In this document: piece after piece, positions 1 through 12,747 of the stretch
How the letters are laid out: the number at the start of each line of letters is the position of its first letter
Position numbering within the stretch: the stretch's first letter is position 1
Source of the DNA: Isoetes taiwanensis
Taxonomy: Eukaryota > Streptophyta > Lycopodiopsida > Isoetales > Isoetaceae
NCBI GenBank assembly: GCA_021234155.1
Contig: JAJEKV010000145.1
Span: forward strand, 684,001 to 748,000
Direction of reading: 5' to 3'
Length of the DNA: 64,000 nucleotides
Translations under genes and position numbers: made by a program
Notes under the pieces: model-generated
Databases searched by the model: none
Seen by the model: only the letters and a program-made list of their open reading frames with translations
Told to the model about the DNA's origin: nothing

Positions 1-3000
1 AAGGGCTCATAAACATGTAGAAGAAGAAATATATGGCCCTTAATTTAAAATTTGAATGGCGGATATCCTCTTGCAAAAATACAATATTTATAAGTTACAC
101 GATTATTATAAGGCTATTTTCATTATAATACAATTCGAGTAAATATAGAACAAACCGCTTCAATTGGGATAGGATGCAATCTTAAATACTTGAGGAAAAA
201 CTATTTGCCGAAATTTGTAACTTCTTATGACCACAAAAAATAAAAAGTGAGAAAATAAAAAAATCTTGGCAATGGCCTATCCTCTCTGATCATACCATTG
301 AGGATGTCCCTAGTTTCTTTACGTTGGGTTGCATAGAAGCTAGGCAATTTTAAAAATGGTTTCTTTGAACAAACAAAGGCAATTTTGAATCCACCGTTCT
401 TGCTAGAAAACAAATGTCAAAAGTTTACACATTTGGAGAATGAAGTAAAAAGAAACTTTGGGGATCATATTACGCAAAGCAGACACCAAATTCATCTCTA
501 CATCATCAGATCATAGCTAAAGCTAAATGCTAAATGAAGCGTTGAGAATGAGATCAACAATATACAAGAAAAGAAACCGAGCTTCTTTTTTGTTATGAGG
601 GGATAATTATGTGATAGCATTTGCGGTTTGGATCTTCACATTGGGACAATGTTATGTTTTGGTGGGTTGCGGTTTTAAGTTCTTGTATTTTTCTTCTTTT
701 TGCGGCCGAATGGATGGACCTTGCGGTTAGCTTTTACTGTAAACATGCAAGTCTTGGTGATGAATCTCACCTGGTGTTTGCGGATGAAATCTCGAGGAAG
801 TAAGAGAAAAGAGCGCTCGAGCTTGACTCTGAAGACAAATATTATCATTAGTCTTAGCAAGAAAGCTAAGAAGCTCAATGTTGTGTTTTACGGTGTTTTC
901 GCGGATGAAATCGTGTACTCGGAAGCAAGGAAAAGAACACTCAAGCGTTTGAATCACGAAACAAAACCAGAACCATTAGTCTTAGCAAAGAAGGATCCGA
1001 CCCAGCGAAGAGCCCAATCTTTGTGTTCTACTCATGCTATGAGGATCCAATTACGGCGATAAAAAGGATGAAAAAGAATCATAAGACAAATTCATTCATG
1101 AAGTGTTTGTAGCGAAAAGTGAAAGAAAGTGAAGAAACGTAAGAAAAAATATATGCAAGTCGGACCTAAGATTTCCATGATCTTCACCTAAAACAAAATG
1201 AACCACATCTAGGCGGCTAAGCAATCCCTTGCTTCATTCACATTTCTCTTAAAACTTCAGAAATATAGCGGACCTCGTTACCGATACGGATAAGGGCATT
1301 AGCTAAAGCTCCCCTCCCGGCGGTTATCTGTAGATAAAATGCCAATGAGGGGAAAAGAAGCGTCATAAAGAGAAAGGAAGCGGCGTTATCCGTTCTTGCC
1401 GCGCAACCCAACACTATCACAAAATAAAAAAAGATGGGGGTTGTTGCATTGTGTTCCCCATATGGGAGGAGATATGTTGAGGTTTTCACGTTACCTTCTT
1501 TAACCAAATATCGCCCCTTTGGACATCTATATCTCCACGGCTACTTGACATTTGATTTTTAGCACCGCAATGCTTACTATAACACTCCTTGGTCTAGTTA
1601 TGGGTATAATTTTTGTAAGAAATTGCAATTTGCTGGCATCTATTCTCTGCATAGTTTATGAAATGGATTTGTATTTCCGGATCCGTTGTTGTCGTCCTTC
1701 ATTACATACATCTTTTTCTATTGGAATTGTTTTTACGTATGTCCTTTATGCTATCATGGCAAAGAGCTGCGGTGGAACATGTGTTAGCTCTAAATGACAT
1801 GCAATTTCAAAACCTAGAATGTCATCACATACGGTTAGACTATAACAATAGCTGTTAAGTGGCATGTCTAATTTTCAAGTGTCGAAGATTCCCATTGATT
1901 TGTCACACAAGTTGAGTAGTGGAAAAGCAATGAAGTGAGTTGAACTAGTTTTTTCCCCATGTATAAAATCTAGAAGTAGATGCAAATTGGTATGCATTCT
2001 GGTTGATGGTGGTATTGTATTGGTACTTGATGACAGGAAAACTTGGGAACTTCTGTTTTGGAATGCGGGTTTCTATCTTGCCAGTTGAACATCGCGAAGC
2101 AGCAGATGTAGTAGCCTTTATTACCTAGTCAAAAGACATGGAGAGTAGATCCATGCTTGTGAAATACATCTTGGCAGGGTAGAAATGCATTAGTTCAACA
2201 ATGATGCGTGTTTTGTTTAAACATCTTCTTTTTTAAAAGGATGGCTTTGGTTTTCGGGCACAGGCAGCGCATAGCGCCATGCGGCGTTCCCCCCTTTTTT
2301 TCCTCTACCGCGGGATGATTTGAAATCGAGCCCCCTTTGCTCCATCGTCTCGGTGGCTATTCTATCTCTGGCGTGATTACGACTCTTGCTTTAAAAGGTT
2401 TGGGCCTTTGTCTTCTCTTCCCACAGCGTCTCTGTTTGAAGAGATTTCAAAGAAATCGGGAAGCCTGGTTGGCATTGCTTTACCGTTGCTCCAGTTCTTT
2501 GGTCCATAGTGAAAACAAGATTTAATCTTTGGCATGCACTAACTTTTTGATTTTTGTGATTTAAGTAGCGAAGAACAAGACACTGCGAGATTGAATGGAG
2601 GAGCGACCATGGTGGACATAGTTGAATAGGGCGATTTTATCGAGCCACTTTTGCGGCCACGGTTTAGGGTTTTGTATTGGATCTCGGTGAGGATCAAAGC
2701 TCCATTTTTGAGGAAGGTGGGGTTAAAGCTGGAGCCAAGCGAGATGGCTATTGAGGAGGACATAGGTATTGACATCAAATTCGCATTTCACGAAGACATT
2801 TCTTTTGGGTTTTGCAATGATTTGATTTCTCGGTCTGCGATACAATACAATAATGGCAGTTATATTTGCGTTTTTTCTTGCATTTAGTTTAATGCATTGA
2901 TGCGGATCATGTTCATGTCCCGATAACCATAGGTTGTTTGGTGGTGCCAAACTTCGATGGTCCTTCAATAGTAATAGTTCTTCCCTACGATAAAACCTAC

Positions 3001-4068
3001 GTCCCATCTAATTGGAACTGCCTTCCGTCCCCGTTCTATCCTCCATAGCTGTTCACGCTGGATCTGCGCCTTTTAATGGTAAACTCTCCTCCCTTTTTCT
3101 TTGCCGCGGCTAATTTTCCTCCCTTTCTCTTGTTTTTTTCCTCTCTTACGTTTCTTCATTTTTTATTCGATTGCATGGTTTCTGAATTTTTTTAACCCCA
3201 TTGCATGGTTTTTGAAATTTCTGATCCATCACAATGGCCGAGCCGAAGTTGCTGTCGTTCCCGCTTGGATATAGATTTGTGAGATTGCAAGATGCAAGTC
3301 TTTTTCGACTTGCAGAGAAAGCAAAAAGGAGTAAAAGAGGAACATGCATTGGCTTTGATAGATCTAAGGGGTTAAAGGTCGAGAGTACTGTCGGGGATAT
3401 CTCAGGAGAAGAGTTTGTTGCTAACATTAGAACGAAGAAGATGAGGTGGTCGAGATTGACGGGTAGCACTCCCCATATCCCCAATGAGACCAAGGCTTCG
3501 GAACTTGAAGATTTGGAAACTTGACAAAGCTGTTTGCAAAGGCTGAAGAAATCAGAAAGCATTATATGTTGCTTGGGAGAAGTGCTTGGCCGGATGGTAT
3601 TACAAAATGTTTCTCTAGATGTTTCTACCCTTACCTCGTGTTTTAAAACTTACGGAAAAATAGAACAAATGAAGGGAGACATAGGAATGCCAATTGAAAA
3701 CATGGATTTATAAGCGGATCTTCATGTTGGAGGTGTCTCTACAATGCTTTGAGCAGATGGAAATAGATGATAGATAAATCTGATGTTTCACCACGGTTTT
3801 TCCTTCTTGCACAATCATGTTATTTATGTGGGCCGACAACTTTCATGAGATCAGGGTTTGTTCTTCCCTGAGGGAAACATGAGTTGTTTTGCTCAATACC
3901 AATAAAACATATGGGGAAGTAGAACTAGGACACATGAATTTAAAAAGATGCAAGTCTTTTTCGAAAGGAGTAAAGAGGAAGATTTGGAAACTTGAGCAAA
4001 CTGTTTGCCATCCTGAAAGACATGCATTTGCTTCGGTATAATTGGCACTAAACTTCCTACTCCACAGA
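1..4068. repeat. Segmental duplication, copy 1 (left edge cut by window)
   Basis: The block aligns collinearly with 22148-26331. Shared landmarks in order include the start 'gctcataaacatgtagaag', the 'ggcatgcactaac' stretch near 2533/24718, the 'cctacgataaaacctacg' stretch near 2982/25178, and 'ggcactaaacttc' near 4045/26305. The copies differ by many 1-5 base indels and substitutions, many at CAG/CTG sites. No protein family is recognised. Homology begins at base 1, so this copy probably extends upstream of the window. The block looks like part of a larger dispersed repeat or a decayed duplicated gene region. Confidence 0.85.
3234..3524 (+). CDS. Hypothetical 96-codon ORF inside the duplicated block
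   Basis: The ORF opens with MAEPKLLSFPLGYRFVRLQD and has a basic stretch (AEKAKRSKRG, residues about 28-37). I do not recognise a family. The paired region in the second copy (about 25501-25790) keeps the central part (YRFVRLQDASLFRLAEKAKR and onward) but in broken frames. The ORF may be one exon of an old gene or chance. The conserved central 40 residues are the only reason to list it. Confidence 0.2.
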   Translation: MAEPKLLSFPLGYRFVRLQDASLFRLAEKAKRSKRGTCIGFDRSKGLKVESTVGDISGEEFVANIRTKKMRWSRLTGSTPHIPNETKASELEDLET

Positions 4069-5929
4069 GGAAGAACACACACGCCAGGAACCAAAGTGGA
4101 GCCGAATGGATAGTGGCATTTGGGAACAATGGGATTTAAGAAAAACAGAGTAGTGGTGGAAAGAGTGGAAAGAAAAGTGGAATGAAAGGAATGGAAGAAT
4201 GGAATGGAAATGGAGACTGAAATATGGAACATGGCACCAAATGGGACTTTAATTAGGGTGTGGAAAATTATCCACAGGTGGAAAAATTAATAGTATCCAA
4301 AATTACACATATAGGGAGCAAGAGCACAAAGGCAAGAGTATCAAACAAAAGGGTGCCAAAAGGGCGAATGTAACCGCAAATGAAGACTAAAAGCGAAAAG
4401 ATAGAGAACTAGGAATAACATGACAAACAACCGGATAGGCCATTTATAAATGAATGGTATTCAACGAGGATAAAAGATGACCTAAATATGTGTCCTCAAC
4501 TGAAAAATAAAGTCAAAGGTCCGCGGCGTTACAAACAACACCCAAAAAGATCTCAATGCCAAGAAGATAGATAAAATAAACTATGACAAGTAGAGACAAC
4601 TCAAAAATTTGGAAAGAACAATGGTGGAGAAGAACTATGTAATAAAAGCTTTACAACGAGAAGGAAAGCACCAAAGGAAAATTAGCAAAGATGCAACATG
4701 CAAGATGATTCTTTATCTACACCAATATCTTATGAACCAAGGGACCGAAGGATGCACTAAAATAGATGAACCCATGCGAATGCATAAAAGATTTACGAGA
4801 TAAAAAAGAACAAGTAAAGACACCGTGTTGAATAGGCCAACAAAAACGCATCACCATAATGCCGACACAAGCAATCACCAAAGAAAAAATCGTGATAGAA
4901 CAACTATAATAAACTGCCCTTAAGAGCTACCGTGAAAGAAGGACGGCATGAGTAATGCAAAGCCAAGAAAGGGGGACAATTGAAAATATGATATAAAGAA
5001 AATCAGAAATGAGCCTACAAGTGTCAATGGAATAAAATGAAACATGATGCACAGATGAGGCTGATAGAGCGAGCACAATGGAGGAGATAACAAAGGGTGA
5101 AAGCCAAGAACATAGAAACAGGTTAAGGGAGCAAAGAGTACCCGTGATAAAATGTAACACACCTAGAAACTAAATAAATCTCCCCGACAAAATGGAATGA
5201 ACGAAAATAAAGGCATAAAGTACTTGAAAATAGATATAATAGAAACGATGAGCAACCCAACGCATCAAACATACCAAATAGCGTAAGTTGAAGAAAGAAT
5301 TAAATGTATGCACATCAAGAATTGCTATGTACATGACCATAACATCAGATCAAATAGCACAAAAAGGGAACCAAGGAAGCCGAGTAATTACTAAACAACG
5401 GTAAGAGCACCAACAAAATCATGAAAAGATAGATAAATAGATAGATAGATAGATACGCATAAAGCCTATCACTAAGCCACTCAAGAAGGAAAAAATTGTG
5501 AGCAAATGAGAAAATCCAAATAAATAAAAAAGCAATACCATAAAACTGATATGAAGGCAAGACGAAGGAGAATGAAAAAATAGGAATTCAAAGCAACCAA
5601 GATCACATACTGCAGAGCCTAATAGGCACTTAAAGGCATCCATGAAAAATCTGAGAAAATTTGATAGAGAGAAAATATACGCCCCCAAAGACATCAATGA
5701 GAGAAATCCAAAACTAATTGAGAAAGGAGTGTGCACTTACCTAAAGAATGGATGGATGACAAAACAAAGCACAAGCATGGTCTAGAATAAGAAGCATAAA
5801 GTATAAAAATGTGCGACATTATGGAGAAACTCGATGGAAAACATTCAGGTATCAGATACATGCATCGAATCAAATGAGCCATGAAAAGTGGGTACCATGA
5901 ACAACCCATGCAAATATGTAATGAGCATA
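4069..5929. other. Purine-rich non-coding stretch
   Basis: The plus strand is dominated by A and G with short degenerate motifs. A GATA microsatellite lies near 5433-5454. Open frames on the minus strand are long only because the complement is T/C-rich and yields Leu/Phe/Ser-rich translations with no family signature. No gene or RNA is recognised. Confidence 0.6.
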
Positions 5930-6060
5930 TAAAAGAATAGAATAGAATAGAATATGATTTTATCGTCCACGGAGACCAACTCGCCTATGGGACCCAAGAC
6001 AAAGAGAGAGCAAAAAAGCGATATTACCAGATTAAAAACCTAGCTTAACCATCGAAGATC
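5930..6060 (-). mobile_element. LINE 3'-end fragment with (TATTC)n tail
   Basis: The stretch starts with AATAG repeats and then 'ttttatcgtccacggagacc', 'gggaccca', 'agagagca' and a 'ttaccagattaaaaa' stretch. The same order is seen at 44987-45095, the 3' end of the LINE there. Read on the minus strand it is a few tens of bases of LINE 3' UTR followed by a pentanucleotide tail. No coding part remains, so it is an extreme 5' truncation. Confidence 0.65.
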
Positions 6061-9000
6061 TAGATGGGCCTAGGTATGCGAATAAAGCACCAAACAAAGT
6101 CAAAAAATGACAACAACTTGTAAATAGCACTCGAATCAAAATGGAACTAAGGAGCAGGAGGCTATTGATTAAAAATTGAAACTAATGAATCAAAAATAGA
6201 TAGGGCCAATGTAACAAAGAAAAAATGATAAGAATACCGACCAATGGGACCAATGTAACGAGGAGAAATGATAAGAATATAGGACTAATGTGACAAAGAA
6301 AATTGATAAGAATATGTAGCAACTAAAACAATGACACCAATGGAACTATAGAACAACTTGGGACGAAAAGGACAACGGGCACCACTCTACTCAACCGGAG
6401 CCACCAGAGCAATGACACCAATGGAACAAAATACAAACATGGAGCAAATGGGCAAATGGCAAAAGCAACTGAATGTGAATCAAACGACTAAACTGAAGTA
6501 TGCAGCACAGGGGATCAAAGGACAAAAGGAGTTAGCACCAAGGTTTTAACTAAATAAGATCCTAGTGCAAAATTAGGGGCACAAGCACATAACTTTGGCC
6601 ATGTCAATATAAAACAAATATAAAACAAGATATATCACTGGGGACGGCAAAAAGACACCATGGCAAAGATGCAAGCACATATTTTTTGAATATGGTAAGA
6701 ACAATGAATAATAAGAGCACATTGTGTAAAATCGTAAAAATGATATATGAACTAAGAGTTACCTAGTATGGTGTAATAGAGAAAAACGAATTAGACGGAG
6801 CAAAGTAGTAGAAAGAAGTAGTTGAGAAAAAAAGGAGCATGTAATGACCAGGGAGATGAATGGAGCAAAGTAAACATGAACTGGAAAAAGGGAGCAAGTA
6901 ATGACCGTGGAGATGAACTGGAACCAAAGGAAACATGATAAATAATACTAACAAAGCAAAGAGACTGGCTAATGGAGGACTACGAAATAATTATCAAAAG
7001 ACTAGGGAATTATGTGAGAGAAAAACGAATCGGACAATCAAAGAGAGAAAAATGGATGCTAAGATCTACAAAGGATAATGTTTGAGCAAAGGAGAAGAGA
7101 AAAAGGGGAAAAGATTGAAAATTATCCGAAACTATATGAGATAAAACAAAAGCCCAAGAAACAGAAAGGACCAAAGGAAACATGATAAATAATACTAACA
7201 AAGCAAAAGAGACCACCAATGGAGGACTAGGAGCATGGTGGAATGACCAGAGGATCAAAAAAAGACTAACAAAGCAAAGAGAATTAATGATAGAAAAAAA
7301 CGAAATGATATACGGCCCAATAATCAAAGAGAGAGAAATGTGAAGAAACAATACATGCTATGATCTACAAAGGATAATGTTTAGGCAATACAGAAGTGAG
7401 AAGAGAGTACAACCAAGGGCAACGGTAAAAGCAAAACATTGAAAATTATCCGAGAACTATATAAGACTAAAACAAAAGCCCAAGAACAGAGAAAGGACCA
7501 AACATTGAGAAACATACTAACAAAGAAAAATAATAAATAAAAGAAAAATAATCTATGAGGGCAAAGCCAAGACTAAATATCCACATAATCAATGATATCC
7601 CCAATAGATAGAAAATGCAAAGAATTTGACACGCCGAAAAAATGATCATACGTGATAGAATGGTGGGAATGACCAAATTGATGCAACCATAATTGATGCA
7701 ACGAGTCATGAAGGCAATGCATCAACTATAACATATGCATCAAAAACGTCCAACGATAACAATGGCATGATGTAATGAGTACCACAAGCAACCCGCGCAA
7801 GATCGAACCAACCTAGAATGGGAGCAACCGAAGATAACAAAGGACCATTACCTCCACTATCGCGGGGATCCAACGAAGAAGAGAGATGCATGCCATCACT
7901 AAAGAAGTGTCTCGAACCATAACCTTGCAGCCCACTACGATCAATCACATTTGGGCATCCTTATGAAGGCACCCAGAATCTCCTAGCACACCGAACAAGG
8001 AGAAACCTACGGCCCTTATAAAAATTTCAAAGCGTGGTTTGAAGCAGAAGGATTCAACCCGGCAACCACCACAAGAAACGATGGAGCTAACCAAACGACC
8101 AAAGAAAACCGACATGAATTATTGTTATTTGAAATTTTATATATCCGTCAGTAAATTCTGTCCATTGCAGACTAAAGCAAAGAAGTAGCTCTCACGCAAA
8201 GCCCTACTTATCATCGCTAAACGGCAAAACAAGAAGCAGCCTATGGCTTACCGATCCCTCGTTACATAAGCACACAAGTAATTGAAGCACCTAAGTAAGA
8301 AGCTTCTTAATCTCAAGGAACATACTTAATTTGAAGTCGGGCATCCCGTGATCAAGATCAAGAGCAGCCTAATCACAAAAAATGATTTGAAGAACAAAAG
8401 GTATCCTCGTAAGGTCCGGGCCAAGTCAAAAATGAAATAGGACTTTTACATCTGATTGGAATCCGTAAATAAAGCAGCCGGAATCAAGCACAAAAGGGAT
8501 GCAGAGGGAAGTTAAGTCAAGCGTAAAAACTTGATGAAATAGATATAACCAAGAAGAAAAGAACCGTGGTAGTGATCAATCATGGTCTAAACCCGCAAAA
8601 ATCTCGTGACCCAAAAAAGAAATACCTCCTTCATTGCTCAAAACTCACTTTGGAACTCCGTGGTTGATTCGACGACTTCAAGAATAGAGGGGCACCGAGA
8701 AGCACCTTAAAAATTTAGAAGCCACTTTTGAGATCTATGGCATGTGCAAAGGGAGAGACCAGATTTGTGGAGGCAAAGCAGATCCCCGGCCAGAAATTTT
8801 AAAAATCCAAATTTTTAGCCATCAAGTAGACTATTGTATCGATGTTATAGCTTTATTCAATCTGCATCAAAGCTATGAACATGTCGAAAAGGAGCCCCAT
8901 CAAATGAATTGAACTTGCTGTTAAAGACATCCGCTAAAACGCCGACACCGTAATCCTAATCATCAAGATCGAACTAAATGTTCGCCTTCAACGATTTTCC

Positions 9001-9237
9001 TCGCAAATAGAAGAAAAGCGAAGAAACCCTATAGCAAAGTTAGAAGGCCAAAAACAACTAGATCTCTAAAACAATGACCCCTAAAAACCCAATCTGAGGA
9101 GACATCAACCAAATTGTAACGAACATGATTAACTAAGCTAGAACAATCTAGGATAAAGAGAGAATCATAAACCCTAACGCCAAATTCCCACCTGAGGAGA
9201 AATCAACCATCTACAAGAAATAAATCATCTAGCAAGG
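6061..9237. other. A-rich non-coding DNA with internal degenerate repeats
   Basis: A motif around 'accaaaggaaacatgataa' occurs at about 6912 and 7170, each followed by 'taatactaacaaagcaaa' and 'aatggaggac', so part of the region is an internal duplication about 255 bp apart. Around 6190-6310 there are imperfect repeats of 'gataagaata' and 'accaatgt'. No conserved protein is found on either strand. Confidence 0.5.
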
Positions 9238-9780
9238 CTAGAACAAACAGAGAACATCTAGAAATCGGTAGTATATGAGGTGTCCATATAGGAAGCTGAT
9301 AGGATAGAGAAGAAGGAGAACTAGCTCAAGAGAACGCCGATGATAGAACAATGAAGAGAGGCTGAATAAATAGGAGGAGTGACAAAGGGACGTCCCCATC
9401 CAAGGAATATCGGTTCTATTGCTATCGCAATAGAACCGTGGCATTATTATATCATAGTCATAAAAAATTAGATGAGTTTCCAATTCCGCATCCAATTCCT
9501 CACTCTCACTCAATGCATCCTCTTCTTCTATTAGGGTATTTACATTTTTAGTACAACTCTCTCTATGCTGTAGAGTCTCAATTAAAAAGGATCCAATTCT
9601 ATTTCCTTCCAATTCAAAAAAGGTATGTAAATCAGGCACGTTGATGCCATATCTGTCTCGTATTATACTATAGGCTGGACACTTAAGTATGACATGGTCT
9701 TCGTCTTCTATCTCATCTTTGCCGCATACTTTGCAGCATCTCATGGTTCTCGGAGTAGTACCCCATCTCCCAACCTCCAC
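9238..9780 (-). pseudogene. LINE-A ORF2 C-terminus with Cys/His zinc motif
   Basis: The frame begins EVGRWGTTPRTMR and contains CKVCGKDEIEDEDHVILKCP (C-x2-C...H-x4-C), then AYSIIRDRYGI. This is the C-terminal zinc motif found in L1/Tx1-type ORF2 proteins. LINE-B has the same motif (CKVCGDDVIEDEIHLVLHCP). The last 100 codons before the stop show no similarity and are probably 3' flank read through. Confidence 0.7.
9411..9438. repeat. Perfect 12-bp hairpin
   Basis: Arms cggttctattgc and gcaatagaaccg enclose a 4-base loop (tatc). It lies just downstream of the LINE-A ORF2 end on the minus strand, so it could form a stem in the element's 3' UTR. No function is claimed. Confidence 0.7.
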
Positions 9781-10085
9781 ACCTAGATGGTGCGAAATGG
9801 AAGGATTCTCACCGATATTGTGCCGATAAGTTCTCCTTTAGATGTATTGCCTCATCCAATATAGGATTCATATGCATCGCGGTACAATATCATCTTAGTC
9901 TTTGGGCTCATCCACATTTTTCTTCTAACCTTTTCATAGACCCATGTTCTCGGGTTGTCAATGGAAATTGCCTCTTCCCACATGATATCCCATCTTTCAA
10001 GCCATGTCTTGACATCAAGAAAACCATCCTTTATGTTGGGTGTTCAGCAAGCATAATAAGGAATGCGCGGTGGCATCCATCTTTT

Positions 10086-11573
10086 TTATTTTAGCAAGGT
10101 ACCTAATGCATTTGAGTAAAGCTTCCCCTTCAAGTGGCATAGTGCCGTGATTCGGCAAGCATCATCGGATATGGGGTTTGGCGCCTTTACACCCAATTCC
10201 AAACTGAGAAACTTCTTATGTAATTGCTCAATATCATCCCAAGAGCCTTGTGGCAGCCCCCGGGTCCCCAAATTTCAGCCCCATATAATACTATGCTTTG
10301 ACTAGAGATTCATACGCTTTTTTTCTTTTAGTGGCCATGCCCATATGTGGGTTTTCCCCCACATGCTTTGCATAGAATACAAATGCCTTATCGGGCCGCT
10401 TTCAATTCTTTGTTGTATGCATTGATGCCATTTATGATTCCCGCTAATAGTAAGTCCCGGATATTTATATGTCTCTCATATCTCAACTTTTTTATCCAAA
10501 TAGAGAAACCCTCGTTCGCTTGGCACCTACCTGTCATGGTTTTAGTCTTCTCTAGATTTACTTGCATCCCCGCTTTTATTCTGAGTAAAGCAACCAATTG
10601 ATCAAGTAATTGCTGCATGTGTACGGGATCGTGCAAATAACACCACATCATCGCGATATAAGAGCAATTGGATCACATATCCTTGAATCTCAGTGCCTCC
10701 ATCACAGTTATTATGTAACCATTCTTCCAGGCTGTCAATAAAGAGACCAAATATAGTAGGAGACAAGGGGCATCCTTGTTTAACTCCAATGTTACTTTCA
10801 ATTGTATCTGGTATCTCACTTTTGAATGGCATCGATAAAGCATACTCAAAACTTTCTCATAGAGTATTTGAACCGCATCATGCAAGTGTTTAGGGACACA
10901 TAATTGCTCCATTCTTTCCCATAATCTATTCCCCAGGAACTTTGTCAAATGCCTTGCAAAAAGTCTACAAATGTGACATATAGAGGTTTCCTGGTCCCCT
11001 TGACCGAATCAAAAATGCATTTTAATGCAAGCAAATGGTCCAATGTGGACATTTTAGCCCTAAAACCTGCTTGGGTTTTGGCTCTTTTTCCGTTATGCTC
11101 AGCCCAAAGACTAATTTTTTTTCTCTACAATATTTGCAAATAATTTAGAGAACAAATTACTTTACCATGAGAGTTCTCAGAATTGTTTCCGCCTAGCATG
11201 GAACCACTCTTATGCTGCTTTGGAACAATGCGGTTGAGCTGCCACCCCTGTGGGGAATCCTTCTTGCATTGCTAAGGTAAACATGCGTGCTATTATGGTA
11301 TGGATGCTACCGCCCATTTAAGATGCTCGACACATATCCTGCTTTTGATCCTTTGCTTTTGCCATTTGCAAGAGTATCAATGCCGACAACCACTTCTTTT
11401 TTTTTAAAAATCATATCGGACCTCACTTTTAGTGGGGCCTCGATGCTATCATCATGATATAAGTGTTTAACTTGGTTCCATAGCTCACTTGCAGCAAGTG
11501 GGATTTCACGGTGCTTAGTGCTTTTTGAGCTTTTTCCAAAACGATTTTGGATCATTTTGGTATTACCGATCAA
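10086..11573 (-). pseudogene. LINE-A ORF2: reverse-transcriptase domain
   Basis: Pieces in three frames cover the RT fingers-palm-thumb. Motif A is seen as YVTFVDF and KAFDKVP near 10990-10940. The B motif GVKQGCPLSPTIFGLFIDSL lies at 10790-10730. The catalytic box reads YRDDVVLFAR (about 10665-10635), with Arg where Ala is usual (YADD). A thumb-like stretch (RYERHINIRD) ends near 10390. The 10271-10086 frame (SDDACRITALCHLKGKLYSN) is shared with LINE-B near 14340-14460. The damage is too heavy for activity. Confidence 0.75.
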
Positions 11574-11917
11574 GGTCTCCGGCCGCTTTAGTACAAATTG
11601 TCTCTTTTTTGCCTTATGATCCTCTGATATGCCTTCCTTAGGGTTGTTTTGCTATCATCATGGCAGTCCCTCCATTTCCTTTTGGCTTCTAAGATGCTTG
11701 ATCATACCAAGACTTGCATTGTAGCCCTTTCTATTTGGCTTACATTGCTCCGTGGCTTCTGTTATGATACCCTGCAACTTCTTATTCATGTCATCCACAG
11801 TGCCATCCCAAGTGCTTTGGCCAATTTTGTCTTCTATATACATCCTATATGTGGCAGCCATACTTGGCCTAAGCATGCTCAATTTTGGATGATCTATATG
11901 CTCCATTGCAAGAGGTT

Positions 11918-12723
11918 TTAAACCACATTCATGTAAAGAGAATCTAATTGGTACATGATCGATTCAAGGTGTTCTGTTCTTATATCAAAATCTGAAATCA
12001 GCTCCAAATCATCTCGTGAGATGATCAAATAGTCTATCACACTTCTTGCTCTGCAGGTACATGACCGGGAGCGCGGGAATTTCCTGATTCCATTGTATAT
12101 CAAAAGCTCAGATTAGTGCATAGATTTAGCGGTGGCCACTGCACCTAGTTATGAGCTGATCCTCGTGAGCATCTATTCCAGCCTTGCTTGGTCATCTCCT
12201 CTTGCTCCATGGTCTCAAACCAGAGAGGATCATCTTCCCAAGTATGGATACTAGCTTGCTTGTCTCCGGTTCTTCCATTGAAGTCTCCTGTCAAGATTAC
12301 CGTCCCTTGCATTTGAAACCTCAAAATATCTTGTTCTAATTCAAAAAAGATATCATCCCCTGTGGCTCCATCCGAATAAGCCTTTTTATGACGTGGTGCA
12401 AAATAGCATGCAACTAAAAATATCATACCAGATGGGCGAGTTATATGTATCCATACATATTGATTGTTTATGTCCTTTTTACATGCAGCCACTAAGTCTG
12501 AGTATTGATCTCTAATGTAACAAGCCACTCCACCATTTCCAATATCATTTCCTGTGTGCCTTTTATTCTTCACGGATGTCACCAACGTGAATCCATCAAT
12601 ATCTGGCAAAGCATAGAGGTCATGTTCTTTTGTTTCTAAAAAGCATATTATGTCAATGTTTTCCAATTCGTCCTGCATACTCATGATTTTTGTCTCCGTC
12701 AATTTATTTATATTCCAAACCAT
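11918..12723 (-). pseudogene. LINE-A ORF2 N-terminus: AP-endonuclease domain
   Basis: The frame starts MVWNINKLTETKIMSMQDEL and shows the expected landmarks of the EEP endonuclease of LINEs. These are an N-terminal WNIN, the 'FLETKEHD' region with the metal-binding Glu, 'LTGDFNGRTGD' (catalytic Asp/Asn), 'RSVIDYLIISRDDLELIS' and the closing DHVPIRF (the SDH motif with a one-base slip). The domain is split at about 12145 and 11935. In an active element it nicks target DNA to prime reverse transcription. Confidence 0.75.
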
Positions 12724-12747
12724 TATCCTGAGTGCCTCCCATCTGTC

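Noticed and set aside
4920-7950. Long minus-strand frames rich in Leu, Phe, Ser and Ile that look like membrane proteins
   Set aside because: They are the complement of purine-rich, low-complexity DNA; no family motif, no codon structure, and overlapping frames are equally open.
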